Source: Lineus longissimus (lineage: Eukaryota > Nemertea > Pilidiophora > Heteronemertea > Lineidae). From it: 64,000 nucleotides of DNA. Below are positions 34,580 to 45,084 of this stretch, piece by piece. Both the position numbers and the translations under genes were made by a program. Position 1 is the first letter of the stretch; each line of letters opens with the position of its first letter. The stretch covers positions 11,038,001-11,102,000 of the forward strand of contig NC_088321.1 in NCBI RefSeq assembly GCF_910592395.1, read 5' to 3'. The notes below the pieces were generated by a model. It worked only from the letters and a program-made list of their open reading frames with translations, had not been told where the DNA came from and made no database searches.

Positions 34580-35585
34580 ATAACTTTGAATCAGATCGAG
34601 TTTCTGTCATTTGAAGCCGTATGTTTCCGGAGGCAATTTTCGAAATAATGTCAATGCATTATTTTGTTCATATTCTTTTCGTTATTTCATATAAAATATT
34701 TTTTGAAATTTCTCTCTACTGCTGATGATGGGGCACCCACAAATTTCGACACAACCGAATAATGTGTACGTGTATCACGGATGCACATCCGTGCGTGTAT
34801 GTAGCACATGCTCTTTGCTTTTGGGAAGTGTATATCTCCAAGTCTAAAAACATTTCAACAAAAAGAACAAAAATGCTAAGTCACTTTATTTGAGTGTGTA
34901 AGCTACATGTGCTGGAGCGTAAACACAGACGATATAACTTCTGTAAAACAACTAGGAGAAGTGTGTCGAGAAAGAATACAAGATGGCTCAGTCCATCTAA
35001 AAGCACGTCTGCCACTGGCGTAGTAGTTGCTAAATCCACGAAAATTAAATGCCCACAAAAATTCGGCTATTACAGTATAGATCATTGATGCCTCCTTACC
35101 AAGTTAAACTTGCATGTTTGTTTATAGTGCCTCGGCATGGATAATAACTGATTCTACTGAGAACGTTTGCCTGCCGCTGCCGCAAAACTAAACTATGCAA
35201 AGGCGGTTATTTTGGTGATTAAACGTGCAGGAAGGGAACCGCCAACTTGGCCAAATCAGAAACCCCTAGACAGAGTCGTTTAACAATTCCCCTGGTATCT
35301 TAAAAAGGCTATAGTGCGGTTGGTGTCTGTTATGCTATGTCTTCGGCTTCCCGCGAAATGCGCCAGCGCGAAATTCGAATGACCAAGATACCGGCCTGAG
35401 CTCAGTGTCACGAGGACGCAGCTGCGACCAAACAGGAAACTAAGCTTCGGGAATCAGCTCTTTTGAAATTAAACTAACATTTGCTGTATATTGACTTTTC
35501 GAAGCTTTTTTTCGTTTTGAAAAATCCTCACATCTAACGAAAACCAATACACGGAATCTTAAACATGAAAGAAGAATAAAATCGT
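34580..35585. other. No gene recognised
   Basis: Short overlapping frames only. If 34411-34521 is a real exon, this is its first intron; no downstream acceptor with a convincing open segment was found here. Confidence 0.35.
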
Positions 35586-35591
35586 ACATAC

Positions 35592-35723
35592 CTGTTTCAT
35601 ATCCGTGAAGAACAATAGAAAGAGATAAAAGAAAACAACAAATTAGACAAGATACTTTTGAAGATGCTGAAGGAACGTCGTTATTACCACTATTGTCATC
35701 TTCATGTTCGTATCTGTGCCAAA
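35592..35723 (-). CDS. Candidate exon with hydrophobic segment, weak
   Basis: On the minus strand the segment has an acceptor TGATATTTCAAG and a donor CAG/GTATGT. It encodes an acidic stretch (HEDDNSGNNDVPS) followed by a hydrophobic run (VSCLICCFLLSLSIVL) that could be a membrane segment. The surrounding open frame (35440-35865) is 141 codons and continues through both borders, so the splice sites are not required by stops. Low confidence; no homology recognised. Confidence 0.15.
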
Positions 35724-35929
35724 CTTGAAATATCAGGTGAATAAAAAAAGACGCGCCAAACCTCCTTTTCTTGCACGGCAATGCGGGGGTGGATGATGTG
35801 AGCGTTGTCAACATTATAAGGTAGGTTTTGGAGCCCTTATGACGGTTACGTCGGATTAAGTACACCGTCGTGTGTAAATCTACTTGATCTACTTATAAAA
35901 AAATCGCCGATACGTTGTTCAACTCAATA

Positions 35930-36109
35930 CCGGTGTAATGTTTTTGAGTGTTTCTGTTTTTGAGTGTTTCCCCTCATTGTTTGGGAACGCTCAAAAATAG
36001 ATTGACAAGTTTTTCTGTGTATCCCCCCTATTGAAAAGTCGTGGTCGCTCTAGCTGCCTATTGTTTGGAAACACTGACACATGGGAAACAACCACAGATG
36101 TTACACCGG
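35930..36109 (-). mobile_element. 180-bp MITE, copy 2
   Basis: The same CCGGTGTAA/TTACACCGG ends and the same length as 17310-17489, in the opposite orientation, with two substitutions in 180 bp. Here it stands alone, not inside a foldback, which shows that the 180-bp unit is an independently mobile sequence. Confidence 0.85.
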
Positions 36110-36336
36110 CATAGACGATTGATTTCAGAGAGTCTCAGGTTAATGAATTAGCACATGACGTGATGACTCTGCCTACCTTCCTAGTGTGAACTACATGTAC
36201 TCGTACTTCGTCGTTAGTAGGGGTTGCGAAACCTGACTGATATTGTTATTGACTGATAGAATGCAAGAGTCTGACCAACGTATGTCTACGGGGCTCTGAA
36301 CAGTGCCATTCAGGGAGCAATGTTTGTGGTTAGTTT

Positions 36337-36600
36337 GAGATCAGTGGCACAGTGTTTAGAGCGCCTGGCTTATAATCAGGAGGTCGTTTGTTTGACTCTC
36401 GGAAGGATCACCGCGAGGCACTTAACCGCACATGCTTCTCTCCACCAAGGAGTGTAACAGCCAGAAATGGCAAAACATGAATGTCAGTCCTGGGAGCTGT
36501 ATAGTGCAGCTCGGAGATGCAATGCTCTCAGAGAGCAGAGCTGAATTATAACTGTACATGCCAATAGCAAAGGCAATAGTGTGATGTGCTTTGAGTGACG
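36337..36600 (+). mobile_element. tRNA-derived SINE
   Basis: The head resembles a tRNA. The A-box-like TGGCACAGTGTTTAGAGCG is at 36344. A 5-bp anticodon stem CCTGG/TCAGG encloses the 7-nt loop CTTATAA (anticodon position TAT, 36371-36373). A B-box-like TTTGACTCTC is at 36391. The T-arm and acceptor stem do not close properly, so this is not a functional tRNA gene. The body continues with a small GAGCTG...CAGCTC hairpin (36494-36512) and ends near GTGCTTTGAGTGACGG. SINEs are transcribed by RNA polymerase III from such internal promoters and mobilised by a partner LINE. Confidence 0.6.
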
Positions 36601-36780
36601 GAAATCAGTTTAATTTAGCACCGTATTAGAGTTTCTAGTGTTTCGACCAACTGTTCATACAGAGAGCTGAATTTGCATCCCTGGTTAAAGAAAATCAGTT
36701 CAATTTAGCACTGTATAAAGAAGCGTCTCAGAATTATTGTTTCGGTCAACTGCCCAGCGAATGAAGTGCCGAATCCCTCA
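36600..36780 (+). repeat. Divergent tandem duplication, ~89-bp unit
   Basis: GGAAATCAGTTTAATTTAGC, then ACCGTATTA, at about 36599 is echoed by GAAAATCAGTTCAATTTAGC, then ACTGTATAA, at about 36688. Both units go on to TTTCG(A/G)(C/T)CAACTG. Confidence 0.75.
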
Positions 36781-36934
36781 TCACAAAGAGCTAATCACAA
36801 AGCTCTATAATAGGGTTAAGCGCCTCGCAATCGGGCGAGTTCTATTGCTACAACATGCGACCATTGTCGCTGTGATAAACGATCAAAAATCGCTCGTCTG
36901 TAGGTAAAAGTGATAGCGCTGGGTTTGGTATTGA

Positions 36935-37081
36935 TCCAAAGTCGCGGCGATCACTGATCCTTTCGCTGGTACTTGTGATGACCATTACGAACAGCTGCAA
37001 AAATCACTTGAATGCTGTGGGGCTGTATTCGGCCAAGTTCTGCTGCTTTTGGATATTGGCAAAGAGTACAAGAAACGATGA
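36935..37081 (+). CDS. Possible terminal exon ending in a stop, weak
   Basis: The frame is open from 36935 and ends at TGA (37079-37081). From 36956 it encodes 41 residues of protein-like sequence: an acidic start (TCDDHYEQLQKSLECC), then GAVFGQVLLLLDIGKEYKKR. The pattern fits an amphipathic C-terminus. The acceptor is poor (ATCCAAAG), and no partner exon is known. Not recognised. Confidence 0.17.
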   Translation, partial: SKVAAITDPFAGTCDDHYEQLQKSLECCGAVFGQVLLLLDIGKEYKKR

Positions 37082-37479
37082 ACACAGTTCTTTCCTGTTG
37101 ACTTATGTTCATGCCATTGTAAACATGCAGCACAAAAGCAGACCGAAGGCGTTGAGCGATTCGATATTTCGTGACACGTCAGTAAGTACGGAGGCAACAT
37201 AAACTTTACAGAAGTTGCCATAGACCCACTTGTTCGGTGATATGTAGGTCTGGTGTCCATGACAACAGAATGAAGTAAACAGGATGTCAGCCGCGTCAAA
37301 TAGGGCTTTGTCTTTCTTGAGGGCTAGCTCTTATGACAAACATGATATTTCTTCGAAATTCGTCCTTATAAAAGCTACTGGCAACAGTATAGTTTATCGG
37401 GTGTCCCAAAGAGGCACACTTTTTACTTTTACACAGGAGATATCGCAACTATTTGAATAGCCCATTCTTTAAAAATTCT

Positions 37480-37985
37480 AGGCTCAGCTGATTTTAGAAT
37501 ACTAGTATAACAAGTTACCACCGACAGGCTCAGCTAATTTTAGAATACTAGTATAACAAGTTACCACCGACAGCCTCACCTAATTTTAGAATACTAGTAT
37601 AACAAGTTACCACCGACAGGCTCAGCTAATTTTAGAATACTAGTATAACAAGTTACCACCGACAGGCTCAGCTTATTTTAGAATACTAGTATAACAAGTT
37701 ACCACCGACAGGCTCAGCTAAGTTTAGAATACTAATATAACAAGTTACCACCGACAGGCTCAGCTAATTTTGTAATACTAGTATAACAAGTTACCACCGA
37801 CAGGCTCAGCTAATTTTAGAATACTAGTATAACAAGTTACTACCGACAGCTTCAGCTAATTTTAGAATACTAGTATAACAAGTTACCACCGACAGGCTCA
37901 GCTAATTTTAGAATACTAGTATAACAAGTTACCGCCGACAAGCTCAGCTTATTTTAGAATACTAGTATAACAAGTTACCACCGAT
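37480..37985 (+). repeat. Satellite, 46-bp unit, 11 copies
   Basis: The unit reads AGGCTCAGCTAATTTTAGAA, then TACTAGTATAACAAGTTACC, then ACCGAC. Exactly eleven units fill 506 bp with only a handful of substitutions in total. The core contains the palindrome ATACTAGTAT. High homogeneity indicates recent expansion or conversion. No reading frame is preserved. Confidence 0.97.
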
Positions 37986-37989
37986 AATA

Positions 37990-40735
37990 TCAAAAAGCAA
38001 TCCGATTCAAATCCCGCAAGAGCATCTCAGTATAAAAAAACAACGGCAGCGATTGGCGGATGATGAGGATAGATAGAGGGCACACCAAACGTATTTTGAA
38101 ATAGGTAACACTGGCTTATATCAACAGTTTTACTTGCATTTTTGAATTAAGCAGTGTTCACGGGAGCTTTGATTTTTAAGGGCTAGCTCAAAACATCTTA
38201 AAGTTTGTCCCTCGAGATTTCCAAAGAATTTGACATTTAAATAAGTGCGATATTACAAGTCAAAAGATGTGATCGTTTTGTTGTGCACCCGATCTAGTTC
38301 TTTGTTGGACATTAGTTTATTATACTGCACCCTGAAATGTATTATACGTGTCTTTATTACCTAGGCCTACACAGTGAGGGCTAGCGTTGTCATGGAAACA
38401 CATTAACGCCAACCAGGAGACTCACATTGCCCGATATGGGTTTTATTGTTTCTTTGTTAACGATATATGGTAAGCAGAATATGCGGAATCCGTTGTCACA
38501 ACGACATGATCAAGTTGTCGTTGTTGTATAGAATGGCGAGGCATGCCAACAATGGGAAAAGGCGGTGGGCTAAAATGGCGCATTTGTTGAGATATGATAG
38601 TTAGAAAGTAAGGATTATGTCTATTCTATGTTACAATACACGCACAGAAGTCAAATCACTATTCACATCATAATAAGGACTCGGTACATTTCACTAGAAA
38701 ATTGCACTTGGGTTATTGCAGATTTGCGCGACAGCTGACTAAAATACTTCAATGAATACTTATGAAAAATCTGTTTGACTAAAATCATTGAAAACTGTGT
38801 CTTGTATGGCCACTGATGAGTACTACATTAACAACAGTAGAACATATCGCAATAGTGTCGCTGACACGACTGAAAAAGAATTGCCGGTGTGGCAGCAGAA
38901 AATATCCCCCTGAAAGCAGTGTCAGGCGTTATTGCATTCCGACGAATGATGGTATATATGGTTCTACAGAGGCCATGACTGTCAATACTCCAGGTAGTAA
39001 AAGGGCGTAATAGTATCTCTTCTTCCCCACAAATTCTATCTTAGGATCGGACAATGTGAAACTTGTACACATGGTCTAATTTGCCTTGAAACTCTACAAA
39101 ATCGAACCAGAAAAGTCGGTTTACTTAATCAGGTCATGGGGGGGGGTTATACCCGACTTTTAGTCCATGTCGAAATCAAGACCTGCTTTTTGCATATTGC
39201 AGAAAAAAATACCCGGGTTTTACCGCTTTCGGATTTCGACGACGACGTTGTGTGATTTGTTGTTACCACCCTCCTTCAGCACATCAACTTGTGATAGTGT
39301 GGACGAAAACTAAATCTAGACCGGTTCAAATTCTAATCGGGTCTCAATTTACCGGGTCAAACATGTATTGTGCAAACGCGACTTTAGTTTGATACAATTC
39401 GACAGGGCTTTAAAACAGAACTAGTTTTGTGTCGGACCGAACGACAATAAATTTTGCGAAAAATTATAGCAACGCACCGCACCGTTTCCCTCAAATGGGC
39501 CAGATATACATGTAAATATATTTGTTCTGTTAAGACATGTACACTAAGTCTCTTAGTTTCTTTGTTAAGACATAAACTCTAAGCGATTCTTTTCGTTTTA
39601 TCACTGTAAGATAAGCCAATTTCTTCCAAATAAGCATTAAAAGCACGGTGTTGTCCTAGTTTATTTGATGACCACTTCTAAAAAACGCCCATAATGGGAC
39701 AACCAGCTGCTCCACAACAACCTCATCCTCCCCGGGCTCCTGTTCCATCCTTATTGAATTGAGGAAGCCACATCAATAACTAATGAAGCAAACGTAATTA
39801 ACATACCATAAACTAATTCACTTTGCTCCTCACAAGTTAATGCGTTTTCAAATGGTGGGAGAAGATGATACTCGATCAAAGGAAAGAACAAAGAGGAGCC
39901 TAAAGGGGAGGCCGTGAGCCACTTTTGACGTCCTGTCTCTTAAATCAATAAATATGATCCCGAGTCCGCGCAATTGTATTTGATCAGGAAGTATTTTACA
40001 CGTGAATATCTAGCATACATTTGCTAGATTGTAGATGTTCCCTAATCAATACCAATTTTTTGCTAGGTAGAAGGCAGACGGATAAATATGATTAGTTTGG
40101 TTAATTTATCAGCCATTACTGTTGAGGCGTATAGAAGAACGCTATCGTCTTATCGAACAAACTATTCTAAACTGTTTGCTACTTTTAAAATTTTTGTTTT
40201 TATTCATGGCAAGCTGTAAAAAAAGGTTTTCTCAATCTCGCCAACAAAGGGTCAATAATATATTTGGCGCGACTGGGATTGTTTGCTCAGATTTGTCACT
40301 TATCAGGTTCGACCTGCCTCGCCTGCAAGTAATCAGACATTTGTAAAACATTTGAGTCCGCTTCAAGTTCCATTATGTCGTGTTCTAGGTGAATGCAACA
40401 CTCTTGATGACTAACATATTAGTTATGACATTTCACGTTAAGAAACGTGCCATAGTTACCCTCAAACAGCCAATTTACGCCATTTGACCTCTGCAACCGG
40501 GAAAATAAGGTCAAATCAAAACCCCGTATTGTATGCGATGTATCCTTGCTAGGAGTCGAATCGCCTTTAAGGAGATTTTTAGGTTCTATCTTTTGGCCCT
40601 CTGGTGGCGAAGTCGAGAAACAGATCGGACCGAAAGTCAGAGTCAGAGGTCACCTGACCTGGGGGGTTATGTGTACAAAGATTCAAGTTCATAGCCCCAG
40701 CGGTTAAGAAACGTGCCACTGTTTTTAAAACAGAA
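37990..40735. other. No gene recognised over ~2.7 kb; G run at 39138
   Basis: Only short frames are present. A 22-codon proline-rich frame (MGQPAAPQQPHPPRAPVP...) lies at 39693-39761 without splice or homology support. A run of nine G begins at 39138. Confidence 0.4.
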
Positions 40736-40738
40736 TAC

Positions 40739-40743
<5 letters not shown>

Positions 40744-40768
<25 letters not shown>
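40744..40768 (+). repeat. (ACG)n microsatellite
   Basis: About eight uninterrupted ACG repeats lie immediately upstream of a dispersed repeat copy. Confidence 0.95.
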
Positions 40769-40769
<1 letters not shown>

Positions 40770-40796
40770 CACTGCGGTATTGTATAGACTCCCCTA

Positions 40797-41400
40797 CGGT
40801 GAGCCAAAAACGTTATTTTCATTCGTTATTTTTAGTTGGGGCGAAAGGTCTTTCCCGCCACGTGAGTGCACGCCGAGATCGGAGTTAACGTCACCCCGCT
40901 ACGTCATTCCCAAAATCGAGTGCCAGCATAACCTGACGTCGTGGTGTAGATTTTCGTCTCCGCACAGCGCGTCACCGTGCGCGCAATGAGCTGCACAATA
41001 GGGCCGTTTAGACGACAGGCGAAAAGACCGCATTCGGATCGAATCTGGATGAATCCGGATTAAAACCACCCAAGGCGATGGTACCTTTTTAGTCCGGATG
41101 CAACCACATTGATCCGGATCTTTTTGCGTTTACACGACGAAAAATTAATCCGGATTCGGGACGCATCCGGATTTTTTCGCGTCGTCTAAACGGCCCTATT
41201 ATATATCTCTGCAAGGAGGCTTCGATCACTCGGGTCCATGCAGCCGGAACAAAAATATCGGAAAGCGTGCTAATTCAGTCAGTTTTAGAATTTTCCCATC
41301 TTATGTGTTATTGAATGATCGAAACTGCGAATGTGGAATTGAAGGTGACTGGACAGCCGACAGCTTGGTAATAGTACCCTTATTAATACCAATAGTCATT
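40797..41400 (+). repeat. Dispersed repeat family R, copy 1
   Basis: Blocks shared with 47685-48080: CGTTATTnnCATTCGTTATT, AGGTCTTTCCCGCC or its counterpart, CCACGTGAGTGCACGCCGAG, a GAGTTnACGTCACC...CGCTA phrase, and near the far end AGGTGACTGG(A/G)CA(G/T)CCGACAG. This copy is lengthened by a nested 204-bp MITE. No coding capacity is seen. The CACGTG and ACGTCA motifs are conserved between copies. Confidence 0.7.
40997..41200. mobile_element. MITE, 204 bp, ends AATAGGGCCGTTTAGACGAC
   Basis: The left end AATAGGGCCGTTTAGACGAC is exactly mirrored at the right (GTCGTCTAAACGGCCCTATT). Inside, TCCGGAT occurs repeatedly with GGATTAAAA and TTTTTCGCG motifs. It is inserted in repeat family R. The GGGCCGTTTA.ACG terminus is of the kind seen in some hAT-type non-autonomous elements, but no 8-bp target duplication is evident, so I leave the superfamily open. 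Confidence 0.85.
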
Positions 41401-41773
41401 AACTGATTATAGCATCTTTGCTCTATTTCACGTAAAGATGACACTCTTATTTTAGGTTATTTCGCACATGAAATATTTCAACAAAGGCTGTTTTTCATCA
41501 GCATTTTCAAAGTCCATATAAAGTAACTAAAAATACTAATATTCTAAGAATCGGACAGAGCGTGACCATGAACGAGCCGCGAAGATGTTCTATTTTCTCA
41601 CACTGTGGAGACATACAGTCGGGGAACTACGCTGGGAGTGGTGAACAACATCTCTGCATACTCAATGGATGCATCCGCTGTACATATATGTGCAGAACCT
41701 TCAGGCCGAATCTGATAACTCTCAGACAAAGATCTTCGATTCAATAGTCATAACGGCTTAGGAATGTCTTTCG

Positions 41774-42143
41774 AATAGCATACCGCGAAGTTACTATTTA
41801 TAGCTCACAAGGTCATTTGCATAAGATATTGATGACGTTTTAGTCACGAGACAGTCGGACATCGACACTTATTTCTACGCATTTGAGCTTATTTCAAAGT
41901 CAATTATATTTGACCCTGCATTGTTTTTAGCATGAATGATACCATAGAGTCAGAGAGAGAAATATTCAGAACAATTATGTAGTATTTCCAACACTCGGAC
42001 ATGTGCCAGATTGAATCTAACTGCCTAGTTAGAAAGCCTGAATCCATTACGAAACCACATGTTTGTCCGACATTGCCTGTAATTCAGCGATAGGGAAATA
42101 GGGGGCAGCAGCTGCAGTGACGTCATCTTCGCGGAATGCTATT
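41774..42143 (+). mobile_element. 370-bp MITE, copy 1
   Basis: The ends AATAGCATACCGCGAAG and CTTCGCGGAATGCTATT form a 17-nt terminal inverted repeat. It aligns base for base with 43042-43411: the same length, no gaps, eleven substitutions by eye (about 97%). A perfect TGACGTCA lies at 42118-42125, just inside the right end. No transposase and no evident target-site duplication. Confidence 0.92.
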
Positions 42144-42211
42144 AAACTGACAGCTTCTACAGTAGAGGTGCACACCGCATGGCGAAATAAACATTGGGCG
42201 CGCCAAGAACA

Positions 42212-42322
42212 ATGAGAGCGATCGAGCTGAGCAATATTGAGTTTACTTACTTATTAGCCAAGGCAGAAGTCATGGAAGTGGAGATAATGCGTTGTGGCCT
42301 CTGGGAGAAGAGCGACAAACAG
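42212..42322 (+). CDS. Possible exon after the MITE, weak
   Basis: The ATG at 42212 starts a 37-codon frame (MRAIELSNIEFTYLLAKAEV... to WEKSDKQ) ending at CAG/GTGAAATA, an acceptable donor. Composition is protein-like, but there is no partner exon and no homology is recognised. The open frame continues past the putative donor to 42508. Confidence 0.15.
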
Positions 42323-43041
42323 GTGAAATATAGTACATGTAATTACATGTATCTCGTACGTTTTAAAATACACGTACAAGTTCTAGAGTTGGATTGGCTC
42401 GACTTTGTTTTCTGTGCGCAAAGAAAATGTCGAAGGTTAAAAAAGTTATCGAAAGTCATCGAAAGCGCTGCCGCTAACCATGGGCCATCTGGTTACCGTC
42501 ATTTTTGACGAGAAACACATTTTTCAGTTTAACAAGCTCATGTTCATGAGTTGTGGAAGATGTCCTGCAGCGGTTTATCGATATTTTAGTACCCTGACAT
42601 GGCATTTTACTTTCCACCCAACAGGAAAAAAAGGATAACATATATTTTTCTCCAATATAATTATAAGATCCTTCACTTAGTAATACCAGCTTTTCATTCG
42701 AGTAGGCTTTCAATCCCTTGATAACTGACAAAGCCCTGACCTTCTATAGGGTCAGTACCTAAAACACTGTTACAACCAAGGTGACCCAACCGAATATGTG
42801 AATGACATGAGGCTTTTGCTGCAAAGCGCGTCATTCGTGTCCTTGTCGTGTATAATCAGAAATGTTTGCTAGACGGCTAGACTGATACCAAATTTACACT
42901 GACACATGTCAAAGGCCGGACACGGAGGTCTGTCATATATACGATTTGCTGACCCTGTTACGAAACTTGAAATGAAGGTCTTATCTCTCTATAAACCGGT
43001 CAAGGACTAACGTCATTTGTGACTCAATTGAAATGGTATAT

Positions 43042-43411
43042 AATAGCATTCCGCGAAGTTACTATTTATAGCTCACAAGGTCATTTGCATAAGATATTGA
43101 TGACTTTTTAGTCACGTGACAGTCGGACATCGACACTAATTTCTACGCATTTGAGCTTATTTCAAAGTCAATTATCTTTGACCCTGCATTATTTTTAGCA
43201 TGAATGATACCATAGAGTCAGAGAGAGAAATATGCAGAACAATTATGTAGTATTTCCAACACTCGGACATGTGCCAGATTGAATCTAACTGCCTAGTTAG
43301 AAAGCCTGAATCCATTACGAAACCGCATGTTTTTCCGACATTGCCTGTAATTCAGCGATGGGGAAATAGAGGGCAGCAGCTGCAGTGACGTCATCTTCGC
43401 GGAATGCTATT
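43042..43411 (+). mobile_element. 370-bp MITE, copy 2
   Basis: Same orientation as copy 1 and about 900 bp downstream of it. Its left terminus AATAGCATTCCGCGAAG is an exact complement of the right terminus, so this copy has a perfect 17-nt inverted repeat. TGACGTCA is at 43386-43393. Confidence 0.92.
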
Positions 43412-45080
43412 GACCAATTCGTGTTGTCGATTAAATGTCTTTGTTAGTAAACTGATCATGAAATCGGCTTGGCCATCTTGCCTTATCAGACACGCCAGTG
43501 GTCATCTGACCAATCGGATTGATCAGCTTGGTATCATGACCAGAGTGCTTTGAATGCTCCTTAATTGGTTCCTAATTAAAATAATCAAAACATTATACTG
43601 CATCCACCATTATTGCCTGGGAGGATATAGGCAGAGTGAGGTAGGCCTAATTAAAGGACACGAAAACGCCGATAGGGGGCACTCCGGTCTCAAGGAAAAT
43701 CAAAATAGTTCACTATAAAACAAGCCGATCTGCCCTAAGTTCACAAAGGGATTGGGTGGAGTGTTATGTTTGTGGATGGCCATGATGAAGTGACTACATT
43801 TTGCCTAGCTAAGATGGCTTAGTACGGCAAGCGGAATTTATTCAGAACATATTTTGTACATCAGACTGAATATTTCAAACATTAAGATTTGGACGAGATA
43901 TTGTTGGGAAGAGGTGATGTTCTTCAAAACACAACCAGCACTTCGATCAGTCGAAAGGAGAAAGGCAGATCCGTACTCATGGAAGTATCACGAAAGCAAT
44001 GACGCAATTGAAAGAATACATTTTCCGATGTCAAAATTATGCCCAAAAATAAGATAAGATTTAAAGTGATTTTCGTTCGATGAATACAATGGCCATCGCG
44101 TGCCTCAGTCGGACTGGTATCTGAGCAATAATGCATCACCAAGTCTAGCGCGTGTGTTTGAATTGAAGCCTATTGCGGGCCATATTGTTCACATGTTCAT
44201 CAGGGCGAATCTGGATAATTGATCTGCGCCGGACTTATAAACAGGAAATGAGAATTTGCATTTTCACCGCCCGAGTAAATGTAGAAAGTAGGCTAAAGCG
44301 CTGGTGTGCGAAATCTCCTTTAACAGTTGACCGGTGACCTTGAAAAATAGGTCAATAAAAAACCAGTAGATATAGCCTATTTAGATACGTGCGACATAAA
44401 AGTATAGACCCAAAGTAAATTACAATTAATCTATATAATTGCGGTCGCCATAGTGTGACAAAACAAGATATGGCGATGGCAAAATCTTTTGTTTACCTCA
44501 CGTCCCAGATTCTTTACGTTATTTGCAACATGAACTCGACCAAACAAGTCATTCAATGGGATACGCTTTGTAAACATATCAGGACAGCTATTCAAATTTT
44601 ACCTTGTAATAGGCGACTGGGAGTGGTGCAGGTGAAATACTTTTATTACGAAATTGCTCTCAACTCTACTTAAAAATGCAATGTGCAAAAATCGCTAGTC
44701 AGACTGATACAAACCCTAAGGCACTTTGAATAAGCTTTCTCTGCCACAGTGTTTTGATGTTGTTGAAGATTACGATGATCACAACGACAGTCCGACTCAA
44801 ACCACGCATTGGTTTCCTACGCGCCAAAACCCCGAAATAGCTGCTGTAGCGCCCTCTGACAGAGGTTAAAGACGCAGTGTGAACTCTGATCCGGCCTTGA
44901 CTCAGACTCCAGGCAAGGACTGAAGCATCCGCTGAACCATATGAAATAAAGGCCCCAAAATACACAACTTGCTTCTACATTTATTGCAGTGCTTCACTCA
45001 AAACTGAATGTTGTACTACTGTGCATGCCGCGACACTGCAAAAACAGAGCACACTCTCATCTAATCAAGTAGACTGGTAC
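43412..45080. other. No gene recognised
   Basis: A 72-codon plus frame at 44455-44673 (FVYLTSQILYVICNMN, with a CAG/GTGAAA near its end) is mildly protein-like but unsupported. No repeats identified. Confidence 0.35.
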
Positions 45081-45084
45081 ATCA

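Noticed and set aside
36337-36409. Functional tRNA-Ile(UAU) gene
   Set aside because: The anticodon arm fits, but the acceptor and T-arms do not pair and a SINE body follows.
37480-37985. CRISPR-like array
   Set aside because: Units are contiguous 46-bp repeats with no variable spacers, in eukaryotic DNA; it is a satellite.
39693-39761. 22-codon proline-rich frame starting ATGGGACAACCAGC
   Set aside because: Too short, no acceptor, no homology recognised; the Pro-rich run may be chance.
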